Numbered from the stretch's first letter, positions 40,433-50,174 are shown. The stretch is 64,000 nucleotides of DNA from CAZBDU01 sp964490725 (GCA_964490725.1 CAZBDU010000006.1:1-64000); one strand, 5' to 3'. Numbers and translations: made by a program. The notes: generated by a model from the sequence alone, not told the origin.

Positions 40433-41452
40433 GTGAGACAGATCTGGATCACCCGATTCGGGCCGCCGGAGGCGCTGGAGCCGCGTGAATCCCCGGACTG
40501 CGAGCCCCGGAGCGGAGAGGTGGCCGTTGGGGTCCGTGCGGCGGGAGTCAACTTCGCCGACGTGGTGGCGCGCCTGGGCCTGTACACCGACGCCCCGCCG
40601 CTTCCCTTCGTGCCGGGCTACGAGGTCTCCGGCGAGGTGGTCCAGGTGGGCGCGGGAGTGCAGGGGGTGAGCGAGGGCGACCGGGTGATCGCCGCCACCC
40701 GCTTCGGCGGCTACTCCACCCGGGTGTGCGTCCCCGCCGCCCACACCTGGCCCCTGCCGGGCTCTCTGTCCTGGGAGGAGGGGGCGGCGATCTTCGTGGA
40801 CTACCTCACCGCCTACCTGGCCCTGTTCAGCGCAGGGAACCTGGGGCGGGGCCAGCGGGTGCTGATCCACTCCGCCGCCGGCGGGGTGGGACTGGCGGCC
40901 GTCCAGCTGGCCGGCACCGTGGAGGCCCAGATCCTCGGCAGCGCCTCCCCCGGCAAGCACGACTATCTGCGCCAGGCCGGCCTGCTGGGGGTGTTCGACT
41001 CCCGCAACGCCCGCTACGCGCGCACCGTCCTGGAGCTCACCGGCGGCCGGGGGGTGGACCTGGTGCTGGACCCCCGCGGCGGGCGGTCGCTGCGCGAGGC
41101 CCGCCGCTGCCTGGCGCCGTTGGGCCGGGTGGTGGCCTACGGGATCTCCTCCACCGTGACCGGAACGCGCCGCTCCCCGGCGGCGCTGCTGCGGCTCCTG
41201 GCTACCACGCCGCTGCTCCATCCCTTCGCCCTGATGAACGCCAACCAGGGCTTCTTCGGCCTGAACCTGGCCCACCTTTGGGAGGAGGACGAGCGCCTGC
41301 GGCAGATCATGTCGTCGGTGATGGAGCTGCACCGGCAGGGAAAGGTGCGCCCGGTGCTCTCCCGGGTCTTTCCCCTGGGCGAGGCGGCGGCGGCCCATCG
41401 CACCCTCCAGGAGCGAAAGAATTTGGGCAAGGTGGTGCTGCGGATAGAGTAG
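40433..41452 (+). CDS. MDR-family quinone oxidoreductase
   Basis: The 339-residue protein is a zinc-independent medium-chain reductase of the quinone oxidoreductase / VAT-1 group. It has the N-terminal GroES-like domain (AAGVNFADVVARLGLY, VPGYEVSGEVVQVG) and the NADPH-binding Rossmann motif HSAAGGVGLAAVQLA (~residues 143-157). The structural-zinc Cys cluster of alcohol dehydrogenases is absent. It reduces quinones or enones with NADPH. It converges on the V-ATPase operon end, 23 bases away. Confidence 0.88.
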   Translation: MRQIWITRFGPPEALEPRESPDCEPRSGEVAVGVRAAGVNFADVVARLGLYTDAPPLPFVPGYEVSGEVVQVGAGVQGVSEGDRVIAATRFGGYSTRVCVPAAHTWPLPGSLSWEEGAAIFVDYLTAYLALFSAGNLGRGQRVLIHSAAGGVGLAAVQLAGTVEAQILGSASPGKHDYLRQAGLLGVFDSRNARYARTVLELTGGRGVDLVLDPRGGRSLREARRCLAPLGRVVAYGISSTVTGTRRSPAALLRLLATTPLLHPFALMNANQGFFGLNLAHLWEEDERLRQIMSSVMELHRQGKVRPVLSRVFPLGEAAAAHRTLQERKNLGKVVLRIE

Positions 41453-41475
41453 CCCCGGGGATAGCGGGGAGGCGC

Positions 41476-41958
41476 TCAGCGCTTCTGGGAGGCCTCCAGC
41501 GCGAAGATCGCCTCCATCACCCGGTCGGCGTCCCCGGCCCCGTAGATCTTTTCGCGCAACTCCCGGTTTCCGGCCAGCCGCGCGATGCCGGCCAGGGTGC
41601 GCACGTGGCGCTGGAAGGAGCCCTTGGGAATCACCAGCAGCACCACCAGCCTGGCGGGCTGGCCGTCCATGGATTCGAAGGGAATCCCCTGGCCGGAGAC
41701 CCCCAGGGCGGCCACGATGTCGGTGACGCAGGTCACCGCTCCGTGCGGAACCGCCAGCCCGTGCTCCAATCCGGTGCTGAGCGAGCGCTCCCTGGTGTTG
41801 ACCGCCTCCAGGACCTCCGTCCTGTCGGTCATGCGCAGCTCGTGGGCGGCGATCAGCAGGTCGGTGAGCTCTTCGATGGCCTCCCACTTGTTGGTGGCCT
41901 CCAGGCCCACCTTGATCACGTCCGGCTGTATCATCTCGGAAAGAAGCACTGGACTCAC
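41476..41958 (-). CDS. PTS EIIA (fructose/nitrogen-type) domain protein at the V-ATPase operon end
   Basis: The 160-residue protein is a complete single EIIA domain of the PtsN/FruA type. The phosphorylatable His is H72 in GLAVPHGA, and it also has IPFESMDGQPARLVVLLVIP and RTLAGIARL motifs. Its GTG overlaps the TGA of the V-ATPase D gene (GTGA), so it is translated as part of that operon. No EIIB or EIIC is present, so it is not a sugar importer; it more likely regulates the ATPase or senses phosphoenolpyruvate supply through phosphorylation by EI/HPr. Confidence 0.85.
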   Translation of the reverse strand: MSPVLLSEMIQPDVIKVGLEATNKWEAIEELTDLLIAAHELRMTDRTEVLEAVNTRERSLSTGLEHGLAVPHGAVTCVTDIVAALGVSGQGIPFESMDGQPARLVVLLVIPKGSFQRHVRTLAGIARLAGNRELREKIYGAGDADRVMEAIFALEASQKR

Positions 41959-42572
41959 CTCTCCTTCTTGAGCCGCTTGAGCCGGAAGATGTCCTCCCGC
42001 TCCCGCTGGTCCAGGACCGCGCGGATGTAGCGGACCTGCTCGTGGAGCTGGGGAAGCAGCCGCTGCTCCAGGGCATTCACCCGCCGGGTGGTCTTGCGGA
42101 TCTCCTCCGCCAGCTTCCTCATCTTGCGGTCCAGGGGGGCCACTTTGATGATCCGCTCCAGGGCGGTGTCGAAGCGCTCGGTGGCATCCTCGATGCGCGC
42201 GCTGGCGCCGATGGCCGTGTAGCGGTGACCTCCCGCCTCCCTGGCTTCGTAGCCGGCCGTCACCTCCACGACGCGGGTGCCCCAGATGTTGCGCTCCTCC
42301 ACCTCGATTTCCACCGGCCTGCGGGTGGCCAGCCCCACCGAGGCCACCGCTTCCGGCCCGTCGATGCGCAGCGCGCGCATCAGAGACTGAAGGGCCACCG
42401 CCATCTCCTTGCGCATGGCCTCCCGCTCGGCGGCGTACCGGCGCATCTCCGTGATGAACTCCCGCACCAGGGCCTCGCGCTTTCCCCGCAGGAGCTCCGC
42501 TCCCTGGCGGGCCAGCGTTATCTGCGCGCGGCGCGTGAGCAGCTCGGTTCTGGTGGGGCTGACCTGTTCCAT
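41955..42572 (-). CDS. ntpD: V-type ATPase subunit D
   Basis: A 205-residue coiled-coil protein, the central rotor stalk that turns inside the A3B3 head. Long helices at both ends (RTELLTRRAQITLARQGAEL, then RVNALEQRLLPQLHEQVRYI near 165-185) and the middle hairpin match the family. It lies ten bases after subunit B, and its stop overlaps the EIIA gene. Confidence 0.92.
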   Translation of the reverse strand: MEQVSPTRTELLTRRAQITLARQGAELLRGKREALVREFITEMRRYAAEREAMRKEMAVALQSLMRALRIDGPEAVASVGLATRRPVEIEVEERNIWGTRVVEVTAGYEAREAGGHRYTAIGASARIEDATERFDTALERIIKVAPLDRKMRKLAEEIRKTTRRVNALEQRLLPQLHEQVRYIRAVLDQREREDIFRLKRLKKER

Positions 42573-42582
42573 CGCAGCGACC

Positions 42583-44004
42583 TCAGTAGTAGGGTGTCCT
42601 CACCCCTCCTTCCATGATCTCGGAGAAGTAGCGGCTGATCAGCTCCTTGTTGATGCGCCGGTACTCGGACTGCGGGATCACCGACAGCACCCGCCACCCC
42701 AGCTCCAGGCTCTCTTCGATGGTGCGCTCCGCTGCGCCCTGGTGGATGAGCTCCCCCTCGAACAAATCGGCGAAGCGCAGGTACTTGCGGTCCAGCTCGC
42801 TCAACGCCTCCTCCCCCACGATGGTGGTGAGGCGCCGGATGTCCTGGCCCTCCGCGTAGCAGGCGTAGAGCTGGTTGGCCAGCGCCCGGTGGTCCTCCCG
42901 GGTCAGACCCTCCCCGATGCCGTTGTTCATCAGCCGCGAAAGGGAGCGCAGCACGTCGATGGGCGGGAACACCCCCTTGCGGTGCAGCGGCCGGGAGAGC
43001 ACGATCTGCCCCTCGGTGATGTAGCCGGTCAGGTCGGGGATGGGGTGGGTGATGTCGTCGTCGGGCATGGTGAGGATGGGAAGCAGCGTCACCGAGCCCT
43101 GCCGCCCCCGCAGCCTCCCGGCCCGCTCGTAGAGCGTGGCCAGGTCGGTGTACATGTACCCCGGGTAGCCTCTACGGCCGGGGATCTCCTCCCGGGCCGT
43201 GCCGATCTCCCGCAGGGCCTCACAGTAGTTGGTCATGTCCGTGAGCAGCACCAGCACCTCGTAGCCCCTGCTGAACGCCAGGTACTCCGCCGCGGTCAGG
43301 GCGTAGCGGGGAGCCAGGAGCCGTTCGATGGTGGGATCGTCGGCCAGGTTGACGAAGGTCACCGTCCGGGCCCTGGCCCCCCCCTTTTCGAACTCGCTCA
43401 TGAAGAATGCCTGCTCCCGCTGGGTGATGCCGATGGCGGCGAAGACCACCACGAAGTGCGACTCCTCCCCCGCCACCCGGGCCTGACGCAGCACCCGCGC
43501 GGCGATCTCGTTGGCCGGCAGCCCCGAGCCGGAGAAGATGGGCAGCTTCTGCCCCCGCACCAGGGTGTTGAACCCGTCGATGGCGGAGATCCCGGTGTGC
43601 ACGTAGTCCCGGGGCTTGTCCCGGGAGACGGGGTTCATCGGCACCCCGGCTATGGGAAGGCGCTCCTCCGGCACCAGCGGAAGCATCCCGTCCAGAGGAC
43701 GACCTGCGCCGCTGAAGATGCGTCCGATCAGCTCCTCCGAGACCGGGAGGCGCGCCTGCCGGTCCACCAGGGAGATGGTGGTGGTGGCCACGTCCAGGCC
43801 GATGGTCTCCTCGAACACCTGGATCACCGCCATCTCCTCGGAAACCTCGATCACCTGTCCACCACGCCGGCCCCCCTCGGCGGAGGTGATCTCCACGATA
43901 GCGTTGTAAGGCAGGTCCGAGGCGCCCTCCACGAACAGCAAGGGTCCGGAGATGCGGCGGGTTCCCAGGTACTCCCGGTGCACGAGCTCTGCGCTGCCGC
44001 TCAC
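42583..44004 (-). CDS. ntpB: V-type ATPase subunit B
   Basis: A 473-residue non-catalytic nucleotide-binding subunit. It has the degenerate P-loop (KLPIFSGSGLPANEIAARVL) instead of a full Walker A, plus TDMTNYCEALREIGTAREEIPGRRGYPGYMYTDLATLYERAGR, a segment typical of the B subunit (here split by position: ~residues 248-290). GTG 44004 overlaps the stop of subunit A (GTGA), coupling the two at 1:1. Length agrees with archaeal/bacterial V-type B subunits. Confidence 0.95.
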   Translation of the reverse strand: MSGSAELVHREYLGTRRISGPLLFVEGASDLPYNAIVEITSAEGGRRGGQVIEVSEEMAVIQVFEETIGLDVATTTISLVDRQARLPVSEELIGRIFSGAGRPLDGMLPLVPEERLPIAGVPMNPVSRDKPRDYVHTGISAIDGFNTLVRGQKLPIFSGSGLPANEIAARVLRQARVAGEESHFVVVFAAIGITQREQAFFMSEFEKGGARARTVTFVNLADDPTIERLLAPRYALTAAEYLAFSRGYEVLVLLTDMTNYCEALREIGTAREEIPGRRGYPGYMYTDLATLYERAGRLRGRQGSVTLLPILTMPDDDITHPIPDLTGYITEGQIVLSRPLHRKGVFPPIDVLRSLSRLMNNGIGEGLTREDHRALANQLYACYAEGQDIRRLTTIVGEEALSELDRKYLRFADLFEGELIHQGAAERTIEESLELGWRVLSVIPQSEYRRINKELISRYFSEIMEGGVRTPYY

Positions 44005-45800
44005 TGTTGTGCCTCCTTCAGCAGGGTGGCGAACCGCTCCTCCACGCGTCCCTTGAGCTCGCCGCTCTCCCGGGCGAAACGATCCTCGGGAATGTCGCGC
44101 ATCCTGGACAGCTCCTCCCGCTCCGGGATCTCCAGAACCCGGTCCAGGGGAACCTCCCGCTCCAGCGCGGCGGCCGAGCGGTCGTAGTAGTGGATCAGGC
44201 CGGCGAGCATCCCGCGCTGCTTGGCGAGCGTGCAGGATGCGTCCACCTCCGACATGGCGTTCTGCTGCAGGAAACCGTCCCGCAGCATCCGGCTCACCTC
44301 CAGGACCAGGCGGTCACTCTCCTGGAGGGCGTCCGGGCCCACCAGCTGCACCACCTCCTGCAGCTCCGCGTCCCGCTCCAGCAGCTCGATCATCCTGCCG
44401 CGCAGCTTGCTCCACTCCCCGCCCACCTCTTCGGCGTACCACTCCTCCATGCGCTCGAAGTACAGGGTGTAGCTGCGGTGCCAGTTGATGGCGGGATAAT
44501 GGCGGCGGTGGGCAAGAGAGGAGTCCAGCGCCCACAGGGCGCCGGTGAAGCGCATGGTGGCCTGGGTCACAGGCTCGGAGAAGTCCCCCCCGGGAGGGGA
44601 GACCGCGCCGACGATGGTCACCGAACCTTCAAGCCCCCTGCCCAGGCACTCCGCCCGCCCGGCGCGCTCGTAGAAGCTCGCCAGGCGCGAGGCCAGGTAG
44701 GTGGGGTAGCCTTCCTCGCCGGGCATCTCCTCCAGGCGGGAGGAGATCTCCCGCAGCGCCTCCGCCCAGCGGGAGGTGGAGTCCACCATCACCGCCACCG
44801 AGTGGCCCATGTCCCGGAAGTACTCGGCGATGGTCACGCCGGTGTAGATCGAGGCCTCCCGCGCAGCCACCGGCATGTTGGAGGTGTTCACCACCAGCAC
44901 GGTGCGGTTCATCAGCGGCCCTCCGGTGCGCGGGTCCGCCAGCTCCGGGAACTCGGTGAGCACGTCGGTCATCTCGTTCCCCCGCTCCCCGCAGCCCACG
45001 TAGACAATCACCTCCGCCGCGGAGAACTTGGCCAGGGACTGCTCCAGAACGGTCTTGCCGGTGCCGAAGCCGCCGGGCAGGCAGGCCGTGCCCCCGAGGG
45101 CGATGGGAAACAGGCAGTCCAGCACCCGCTGGGCCGTGACGAACGGCTCCGTCGAGCTGATCTTGCGCCGCACCGGCCGGGCCACCTTGACGGGCCACTT
45201 CTGCGCCATCGTGAGCTCGCTGCCGTCCTCCAGGCGGACCACCGGCTCGCCCACGGTGCGCTCCCCCTCCCTGACCTCGGCCACCGTCCCCCCCCTGCCG
45301 GGGGGCACCAGGATGCGGTGGGTAAAGCTCTCCGTCTCCTCCACCTCGCCCACCACGTCCCCCTCCTCCAGGCGGTCTCCCTTCTTGATGACGGGCCGAA
45401 AGGCCCAACGCCGCTCCGCGGGCAGGGCCTCGGCGGCCATGCCGCGCTGGATGAAGGGGCCCCCAGAGGCCTCCAGGGCCGGAAGCGGCCTCTGGACTCC
45501 GTCGAAGACGTTGCCCAGCAGGCCGGGTCCCAGGGAGATCAGCAGGGCCTCGCCGGTGGCCTCCACCGGCTCCCCCACCCGCACTGCGGAGGTGTCCTCG
45601 TAGGTCTGGATGAAGGCGGTGTCCTCCTCCAGGCGGATCACCTCCCCCATGAGACCGGCCTCTCCCACGCGCACCACCTCGTACATGCGCACCCCGCGCA
45701 TGCCGCGGGCGATCACCGCCGGCCCGGAGATACGGGCGATCGCGCCCGCCAGGGTCTGCCTCCGCCCGGTCTCCGCCTGTCCGTTTACCTGTGTGCTCAT
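44001..45800 (-). CDS. ntpA: V-type ATPase catalytic subunit A
   Basis: The 599-residue catalytic subunit has Walker A GGFGTGKTVLEQ (~residues 242-253), where most relatives have GPFGSGKT. The catalytic Glu is in YVGCGERGNEMTDVL, the non-homologous region of V-type A lies at ~115-185, and VMVDSTSRWAEALREIS follows. It forms the ATP-hydrolysing head with subunit B. ATG 45800 overlaps the stop of the F-type gene upstream (ATGA). Confidence 0.96.
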   Translation of the reverse strand: MSTQVNGQAETGRRQTLAGAIARISGPAVIARGMRGVRMYEVVRVGEAGLMGEVIRLEEDTAFIQTYEDTSAVRVGEPVEATGEALLISLGPGLLGNVFDGVQRPLPALEASGGPFIQRGMAAEALPAERRWAFRPVIKKGDRLEEGDVVGEVEETESFTHRILVPPGRGGTVAEVREGERTVGEPVVRLEDGSELTMAQKWPVKVARPVRRKISSTEPFVTAQRVLDCLFPIALGGTACLPGGFGTGKTVLEQSLAKFSAAEVIVYVGCGERGNEMTDVLTEFPELADPRTGGPLMNRTVLVVNTSNMPVAAREASIYTGVTIAEYFRDMGHSVAVMVDSTSRWAEALREISSRLEEMPGEEGYPTYLASRLASFYERAGRAECLGRGLEGSVTIVGAVSPPGGDFSEPVTQATMRFTGALWALDSSLAHRRHYPAINWHRSYTLYFERMEEWYAEEVGGEWSKLRGRMIELLERDAELQEVVQLVGPDALQESDRLVLEVSRMLRDGFLQQNAMSEVDASCTLAKQRGMLAGLIHYYDRSAAALEREVPLDRVLEIPEREELSRMRDIPEDRFARESGELKGRVEERFATLLKEAQQ

Positions 45801-46132
45801 AGCTGTACGTTCAACTGATATCCTACGGCGTGGCGGATCAGCTCCGCCAGGTAGTCGTCCGGGGGAAGCTCCTCCACGTCCCGCCAGGCCAGCTCCCCCG
45901 GAACCGGCACGATCAGCGGGACATTGCGGGCCAGCAGGCTCTCCCTGGTTCGTTCCTCCATCTCCTCCAGGAGCCCTTGCTCCAGGGCGATCAGGCCGCT
46001 CTCGCGGCTGTCGATCACCTCCCGCACCACCTCCACGGCAGCGGCGGCGTCCTTCACGGGGATCACGTCCAGGCCGGTGAGGGAGAAGCCCAGGGCCAGG
46101 TCCTCCCGCATGACCGCCACCACCTTAAGCAC
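45797..46132 (-). CDS. ntpG: V-type ATPase subunit F
   Basis: A 111-residue protein that sits on the rotor stalk. MREDLALGFSLTGLDVIPV at the N-terminus is the family signature (a Rossmann-like strand and loop), and the C-terminus VPGELAWRDV is flexible. GTG 46132 follows GGGGAG by seven bases; the open frame extends much further upstream but that part overlaps subunit C. It is named ntpG in Enterococcus. Confidence 0.88.
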   Translation of the reverse strand: MLKVVAVMREDLALGFSLTGLDVIPVKDAAAAVEVVREVIDSRESGLIALEQGLLEEMEERTRESLLARNVPLIVPVPGELAWRDVEELPPDDYLAELIRHAVGYQLNVQL

Positions 46133-46176
46133 GGGAGCTCTCCCCGATCGGGGCGGCCACCCCCACGGCGCTTTTC

Positions 46177-47229
46177 TCAGGCATAGAGCAGCTCCTCGCG
46201 CACGGCGTTGGCGGGCATCCGGTAGGCCTTGCCCCGCAGCAGGATGCGCAGATTCAGGAACTCGTTGTACTTCCGCCAGACGAAGCCCAGCGGCACCCCA
46301 AGGCTGAGAGGGTCCCGGCGAAACAGCGCGCAGCCCGCCTCCACGACCACCTGCTCCAGGAAGCGCTCCATCACCCCGAGACGGCGGGCCTCGCCGAAGG
46401 CCAGGATTCCCCGCTCGATGGCGGGAGCGAAGTAGGTCTCCGCCAGCATCTCGAAGGCCTCCAGGGTCCCGGCTTCCGAGGCGATCCGGTCCAGGGTCCT
46501 CATGGCGAGCTTCCCTCCGGGGATGCACTGGAACTCCTCCATTTCCTCTCCCATGTCCCGGTGCCGCACGTGATCCAGGGCGGAGCGGACGTTGGCCAGA
46601 TCGATCTGCATCTGCAGCATCCCCCGGGCCATCTCGGAGTTGAAGTCCCCCTGGCGCACCTGCTGCAGGCTCCAGCGGAAGTAGATGCCGTTCACCGCCT
46701 GCTCCATGGCCACCAGATCCTCCGCCGCCAGGTTCTCCAGAAGCGCCCGGCGCAGCTCGAAGGCGAAGCGATAGCCCCAGGTGGTGAGCGCGTTGGCCAC
46801 GGCGGCCACGTCGCGCTCCCCGGCCAGCTCCGCCAGCTGCGCTTCGCTGAACTCTCCGGCCGGAAGCACCCCGCTCATGATGTGCTCCCGGTCCACCCGG
46901 TTGACTTTGCCGCGCACCACGGCCAGCACGTTGGCGGCGTCCCACTGGTTGAACTGGACGTTCAGCAGCTGCCCGGGCCTCTCCGGGGCCAGCGAGCGCA
47001 GGGTGCGAAAGGTGTCGTAGAGGTTGCGCCGCAGGGCTGACTCCACCGCCCGCCGGCCTTCCGACACGGCCAGCGCCTCCCGCAGCGCCGGGCCGTAGGC
47101 GGAGTCCAGCAGGGCGTCCACCAGCACGTCCTGCCCTTCGGCTGCCAGCACCTGCTCGTAGAACTCCCGCGTCAGGAGGCTGGTGCTCATCCCCCGAACG
47201 CGGGCGTTCAGGTAGTCGTAGTCCCCCAT
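46177..47229 (-). CDS. ntpC: V-type ATPase subunit C (d-type)
   Basis: The 350-residue funnel-shaped subunit couples the membrane ring to the central stalk. MGDYDYLNARVRGMSTSLL at the start and the closing VPLGFVWRKYNEFLNLRILLRGK match the AtpC/Vma6 family. It overlaps the end of subunit E by 22 bases, so translation is coupled. Confidence 0.9.
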   Translation of the reverse strand: MGDYDYLNARVRGMSTSLLTREFYEQVLAAEGQDVLVDALLDSAYGPALREALAVSEGRRAVESALRRNLYDTFRTLRSLAPERPGQLLNVQFNQWDAANVLAVVRGKVNRVDREHIMSGVLPAGEFSEAQLAELAGERDVAAVANALTTWGYRFAFELRRALLENLAAEDLVAMEQAVNGIYFRWSLQQVRQGDFNSEMARGMLQMQIDLANVRSALDHVRHRDMGEEMEEFQCIPGGKLAMRTLDRIASEAGTLEAFEMLAETYFAPAIERGILAFGEARRLGVMERFLEQVVVEAGCALFRRDPLSLGVPLGFVWRKYNEFLNLRILLRGKAYRMPANAVREELLYA

Positions 47230-47864
47230 AACAGGCGGCCCACCTCCTCCTCCAGCTCCGATCGGGCCCTGGCCAGCCGCCGCTCCAGGCCGTTCTCCAC
47301 CCGCCGCAGCCCGTCGGCGCTGCAGGCCAGCACCGTCCCCGGCAGCCGCTCACCCCCGGCTACCGTGCAGTCCAGGCCGAGCTCCTCCACCAGGCCGCGG
47401 CACAGCTCCTCCTCCCCGGCGCTCACCTGAAGCTCCGGGCCACCTCCGGCCTCCGCCACCGCCTGGCGGATCAGCTCCCCCAGGGCGGGACGGTAGCGCT
47501 TCGTGTGCATGTCCTCCCGGATCCGCCGGCCCGCCGCGGCGAAGACCTCCTCCAGAAGCTCGCGCTTGGCCGAGCCCTGCAGCTTCCGCTCCTCCAGGCG
47601 CAGCTGCCCCAGCTGCCGCTCCCGCTCGGCGGCGATGCGCCGCTCCAGCTCCTGCCCGGCCTCCTCCTCCAGCCTGCGGATCTGGGCGTCCGTGTCCCGG
47701 CGGATCTCCTCGGCCTGCCGCTCCGCCTGGGAGAGAATCTCGGACCTGCGCGCTTCGGCCTCCCCGGTGATGTCCGACAGCAGCTCTTCGGCGCCGGAAT
47801 CCCGGCCGTCACCGCTCACCGGCCCGCCGTTCGCCCGCTCGCCCTTGGCCCGCTCGCCGCTCAC
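47208..47864 (-). CDS. ntpE: V-type ATPase subunit E
   Basis: A 218-residue peripheral-stalk protein. The first half is a long Glu/Arg-rich coiled coil (AEEIRRDTDAQIRRLEEEAG and on) and the second half a small globular domain (VLACSADGLRRVENGLERRL). It starts at GTG 47864, ten bases after the proteolipid gene, with an AAAGGT region as ribosome site. The N-terminal 20 residues are low-complexity and may begin later. It pairs with the coiled-coil subunit encoded first in the operon. Confidence 0.88.
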   Translation of the reverse strand: MSGERAKGERANGGPVSGDGRDSGAEELLSDITGEAEARRSEILSQAERQAEEIRRDTDAQIRRLEEEAGQELERRIAAERERQLGQLRLEERKLQGSAKRELLEEVFAAAGRRIREDMHTKRYRPALGELIRQAVAEAGGGPELQVSAGEEELCRGLVEELGLDCTVAGGERLPGTVLACSADGLRRVENGLERRLARARSELEEEVGRLLWGTTTT

Positions 47865-47874
47865 CTTTCACCCC

Positions 47875-48219
47875 TCACAGGGTGAACAGCATCACGATGG
47901 CGATCACGAACCCCAGGATGACCATGGTCTCGGGAATGGCCACCAGCAGGATGATGGCGCCGATGGTGTCGGGCTTCTCGGCGATGGTGCCCGCACCGGC
48001 CGCCCCGATGCGGCTCTGGGCGATGCCCGTGCCCACCGCACAGATGCCCACCGCCAGCGCGGCGCCCAGGGCGATCAGCCCGATCGCCAGGTCCCCCTTG
48101 GCGGGCCTCGGAGCCGCCTGTCCCTCCTGCGCCGTGGCGGCCTGGGCAGAGACCGAAACCGCAGCCGCCATCGTCAACAGGATGACCGCCAGGACCGCCA
48201 CGGCCGTCTTCCTTCTCAT
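47875..48219 (-). CDS. ntpK: V-type ATPase proteolipid subunit K
   Basis: The 114-residue subunit has an N-terminal signal-like helix (MRRKTAVAVLAVILLTMAAA, ending SAQA) followed by a two-helix hairpin: GLIALGAALAVGICAVGTGI and AIILLVAIPETMVILGFVIA. The ion-binding Glu is in PET in the second helix. A cleavable extra N-terminus is known in some bacterial V-type proteolipids. Whether H+ or Na+ is carried cannot be decided with certainty. ATG 48219 overlaps the subunit I stop by four bases. Confidence 0.92.
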   Translation of the reverse strand: MRRKTAVAVLAVILLTMAAAVSVSAQAATAQEGQAAPRPAKGDLAIGLIALGAALAVGICAVGTGIAQSRIGAAGAGTIAEKPDTIGAIILLVAIPETMVILGFVIAIVMLFTL

Positions 48220-50174
48220 GCCGAAACACCTCCCATCTTGCTGAGCGGAGCGAACCTCTTGCCGCCGCTCTGATAGAACTTCGAGAAGAACTCCACGTAG
48301 TGGAGCCTCAAACCCTGTATCGTCGGATCGATGATGCCCAGCGCAAGGTTCAGCGCGTGGACCATGATGACGATCAGCACCGCCACCACGACGTTGGTGA
48401 TCAGGCCGCCGAACATGTTGGCCAGCAGCGCCAGGACCACGGACGCCATGCCGATGGCCATGATCCGCGCGTAGGACAGGATGTTGCCCAGGGTGCTCAA
48501 GACCTCCAGCGGCAGGAGCAGCCCGTGGGTGGGCTCGCGCACCGTCTGGTACACCATGATCACCAGAAAGGCCACCACGCTCACCACGCCGAGAGAGGTG
48601 AACACCGGCGGCAGGAGCCGCGCCAGCCTGCCCACGAAGAAGAACAGCACGAAGATGCCCGCGATGCGGGCCAGGTTGCCGAGCATGGTGTGCCTGTCCC
48701 GGGAGCGGCGTGCGTTCACCACGCCCAGCACCAGTCCCAGCAGGATGTGCACCGCGCCGATCCCCACGGCGATGGCCAGGTATCCGAACAGCGCCCCGGC
48801 GGTGTCCCCCGCAGCCAGGGAAAACCGTTCCTGCCACAGCGGGTGGAGCCCCAGCCGGCGGCCCAGGGTGCCGAAGAGCTCTCCGAAGAGAAACCCGAAG
48901 CCGATCGTGAAGAAGGAGCAGAAGGCCAGCACCACCGCCAGGCTGGCCAGCACCTTCCGCCTGCGCCCGAAGGCGTAGAAAAGCGCCGCGATTAACCCGA
49001 TGATCGCCCCGTAGCCGATGTCGCCCAGCATCAGCCCGAACATGGGCGGAAAGAAGGTGGCCACGAACCCGGTGGGATCGATGGACCCGTAGCGCGGCAG
49101 CGGCAGGAGGCTGAGCAGGGGCTCGAAGGAACGCACCGGCCGCGGGTTCTCCAGCACCACCGGAGGTCTGCCCATGTCCTGCGGCTTCACGGGCTTCACC
49201 ACCAGGGGCCTGCCAGCGTTCTGGCGCAGGAACCCGGAAAAGGAATCCAGGTTGCGCCTCAGCACCCAGCCCCTGATGATGAAGGTGTACTCGGTGCGGG
49301 CGAACTTGGCCTGCGCCTCGTAGCGGGTGAGCATGTCCCGGCAAACGTGCTGCATGGCTGCGAGCTGGATGCCGTTCTCCCGGTAGAAGCTCTCGGCCTG
49401 CTTCTGCAGCGCCTGGCGTTTCTTGCGCAGCGCCGCCAGGTCCGCCTCCAGGGTGGCCAGCGCCTCCTCGAAGGGCCGGTCCCTCAGGTAGCGCGGCAGG
49501 CTCATCTCCGCCACGCCGGCGCCGGTGATGAAGGAGCGCACCTCCCGCCCGTGGCGCTGAGAGAAGCCGATCAGCGCGGCCGACCGCCCCCTGTCCAGGC
49601 CCGCCTCGTAGAGGCGGTACTGGCCGCCCGTGAGCCTCGCCAGCTCCCGGCGCAGGGCCTCCCGTGCCAGGCCGCTGCGCTTCTCGAAGATCACCCCCAC
49701 GAACTCGTAGCCCCGGGGCAGCTCCTTGCTCTCCATCAGTGGCGCCAGCGCGGCCACCACCCTTTCGTAGGAGGCCAGCACCTGGAGATCGTCGTCCAGG
49801 TTGCGCTCCCGCCGCAGCAGCGAGCGCACCTTGGAGTGCAGCACCCGCGCCGCGGCGGCCAGGGACTCCGTGTCGCGCCCCTCCCATTCGCGATAGGCGG
49901 CGAGCAGCGCCTCCGAATCCTTGAGCCTCTCCTCCGCCACGGCGGGCATGCGGGAAACCCCCTCGTCCAGCATGGAGAGCAGCTCTTCCAGCAGCTCCTT
50001 CTCCCGCGCCTGCTCCTCGCTCAGGTGAATTCGGTGCAGCGTCTCCCCGTCGCCGTGACCGGCCAGCGGGATCTCCTCGACGTGCATGACGCCGGTTTCC
50101 TGGACCGCCTTGACCGCCTTCTCGAACAGCCTCAGGGGGCCGAGAATCTCCACCGCGCTCATCCTACCTACCAT
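48216..50174 (-). CDS. ntpI: V-type ATPase membrane subunit I
   Basis: A 652-residue homologue of the eukaryotic a subunit. The cytoplasmic half (~1-345) contains coiled coils; the C-terminal half has seven to eight membrane helices. The essential Arg of the ion channel is in LSYARIMAIGMAS near residue 560. The segment PPMFGLMLGDIGYG (~375-388) is typical. It overlaps the first gene of the operon by 11 bases. Confidence 0.93.
   Translation of the reverse strand: MVGRMSAVEILGPLRLFEKAVKAVQETGVMHVEEIPLAGHGDGETLHRIHLSEEQAREKELLEELLSMLDEGVSRMPAVAEERLKDSEALLAAYREWEGRDTESLAAAARVLHSKVRSLLRRERNLDDDLQVLASYERVVAALAPLMESKELPRGYEFVGVIFEKRSGLAREALRRELARLTGGQYRLYEAGLDRGRSAALIGFSQRHGREVRSFITGAGVAEMSLPRYLRDRPFEEALATLEADLAALRKKRQALQKQAESFYRENGIQLAAMQHVCRDMLTRYEAQAKFARTEYTFIIRGWVLRRNLDSFSGFLRQNAGRPLVVKPVKPQDMGRPPVVLENPRPVRSFEPLLSLLPLPRYGSIDPTGFVATFFPPMFGLMLGDIGYGAIIGLIAALFYAFGRRRKVLASLAVVLAFCSFFTIGFGFLFGELFGTLGRRLGLHPLWQERFSLAAGDTAGALFGYLAIAVGIGAVHILLGLVLGVVNARRSRDRHTMLGNLARIAGIFVLFFFVGRLARLLPPVFTSLGVVSVVAFLVIMVYQTVREPTHGLLLPLEVLSTLGNILSYARIMAIGMASVVLALLANMFGGLITNVVVAVLIVIMVHALNLALGIIDPTIQGLRLHYVEFFSKFYQSGGKRFAPLSKMGGVSA

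Noticed and set aside
39893..42076. Extension of the orphan protein at 39452 far upstream in the same frame
   Set aside because: The upstream part overlaps the MFS remnant and is antisense to the MDR gene; family-like sequence begins only near 39892.
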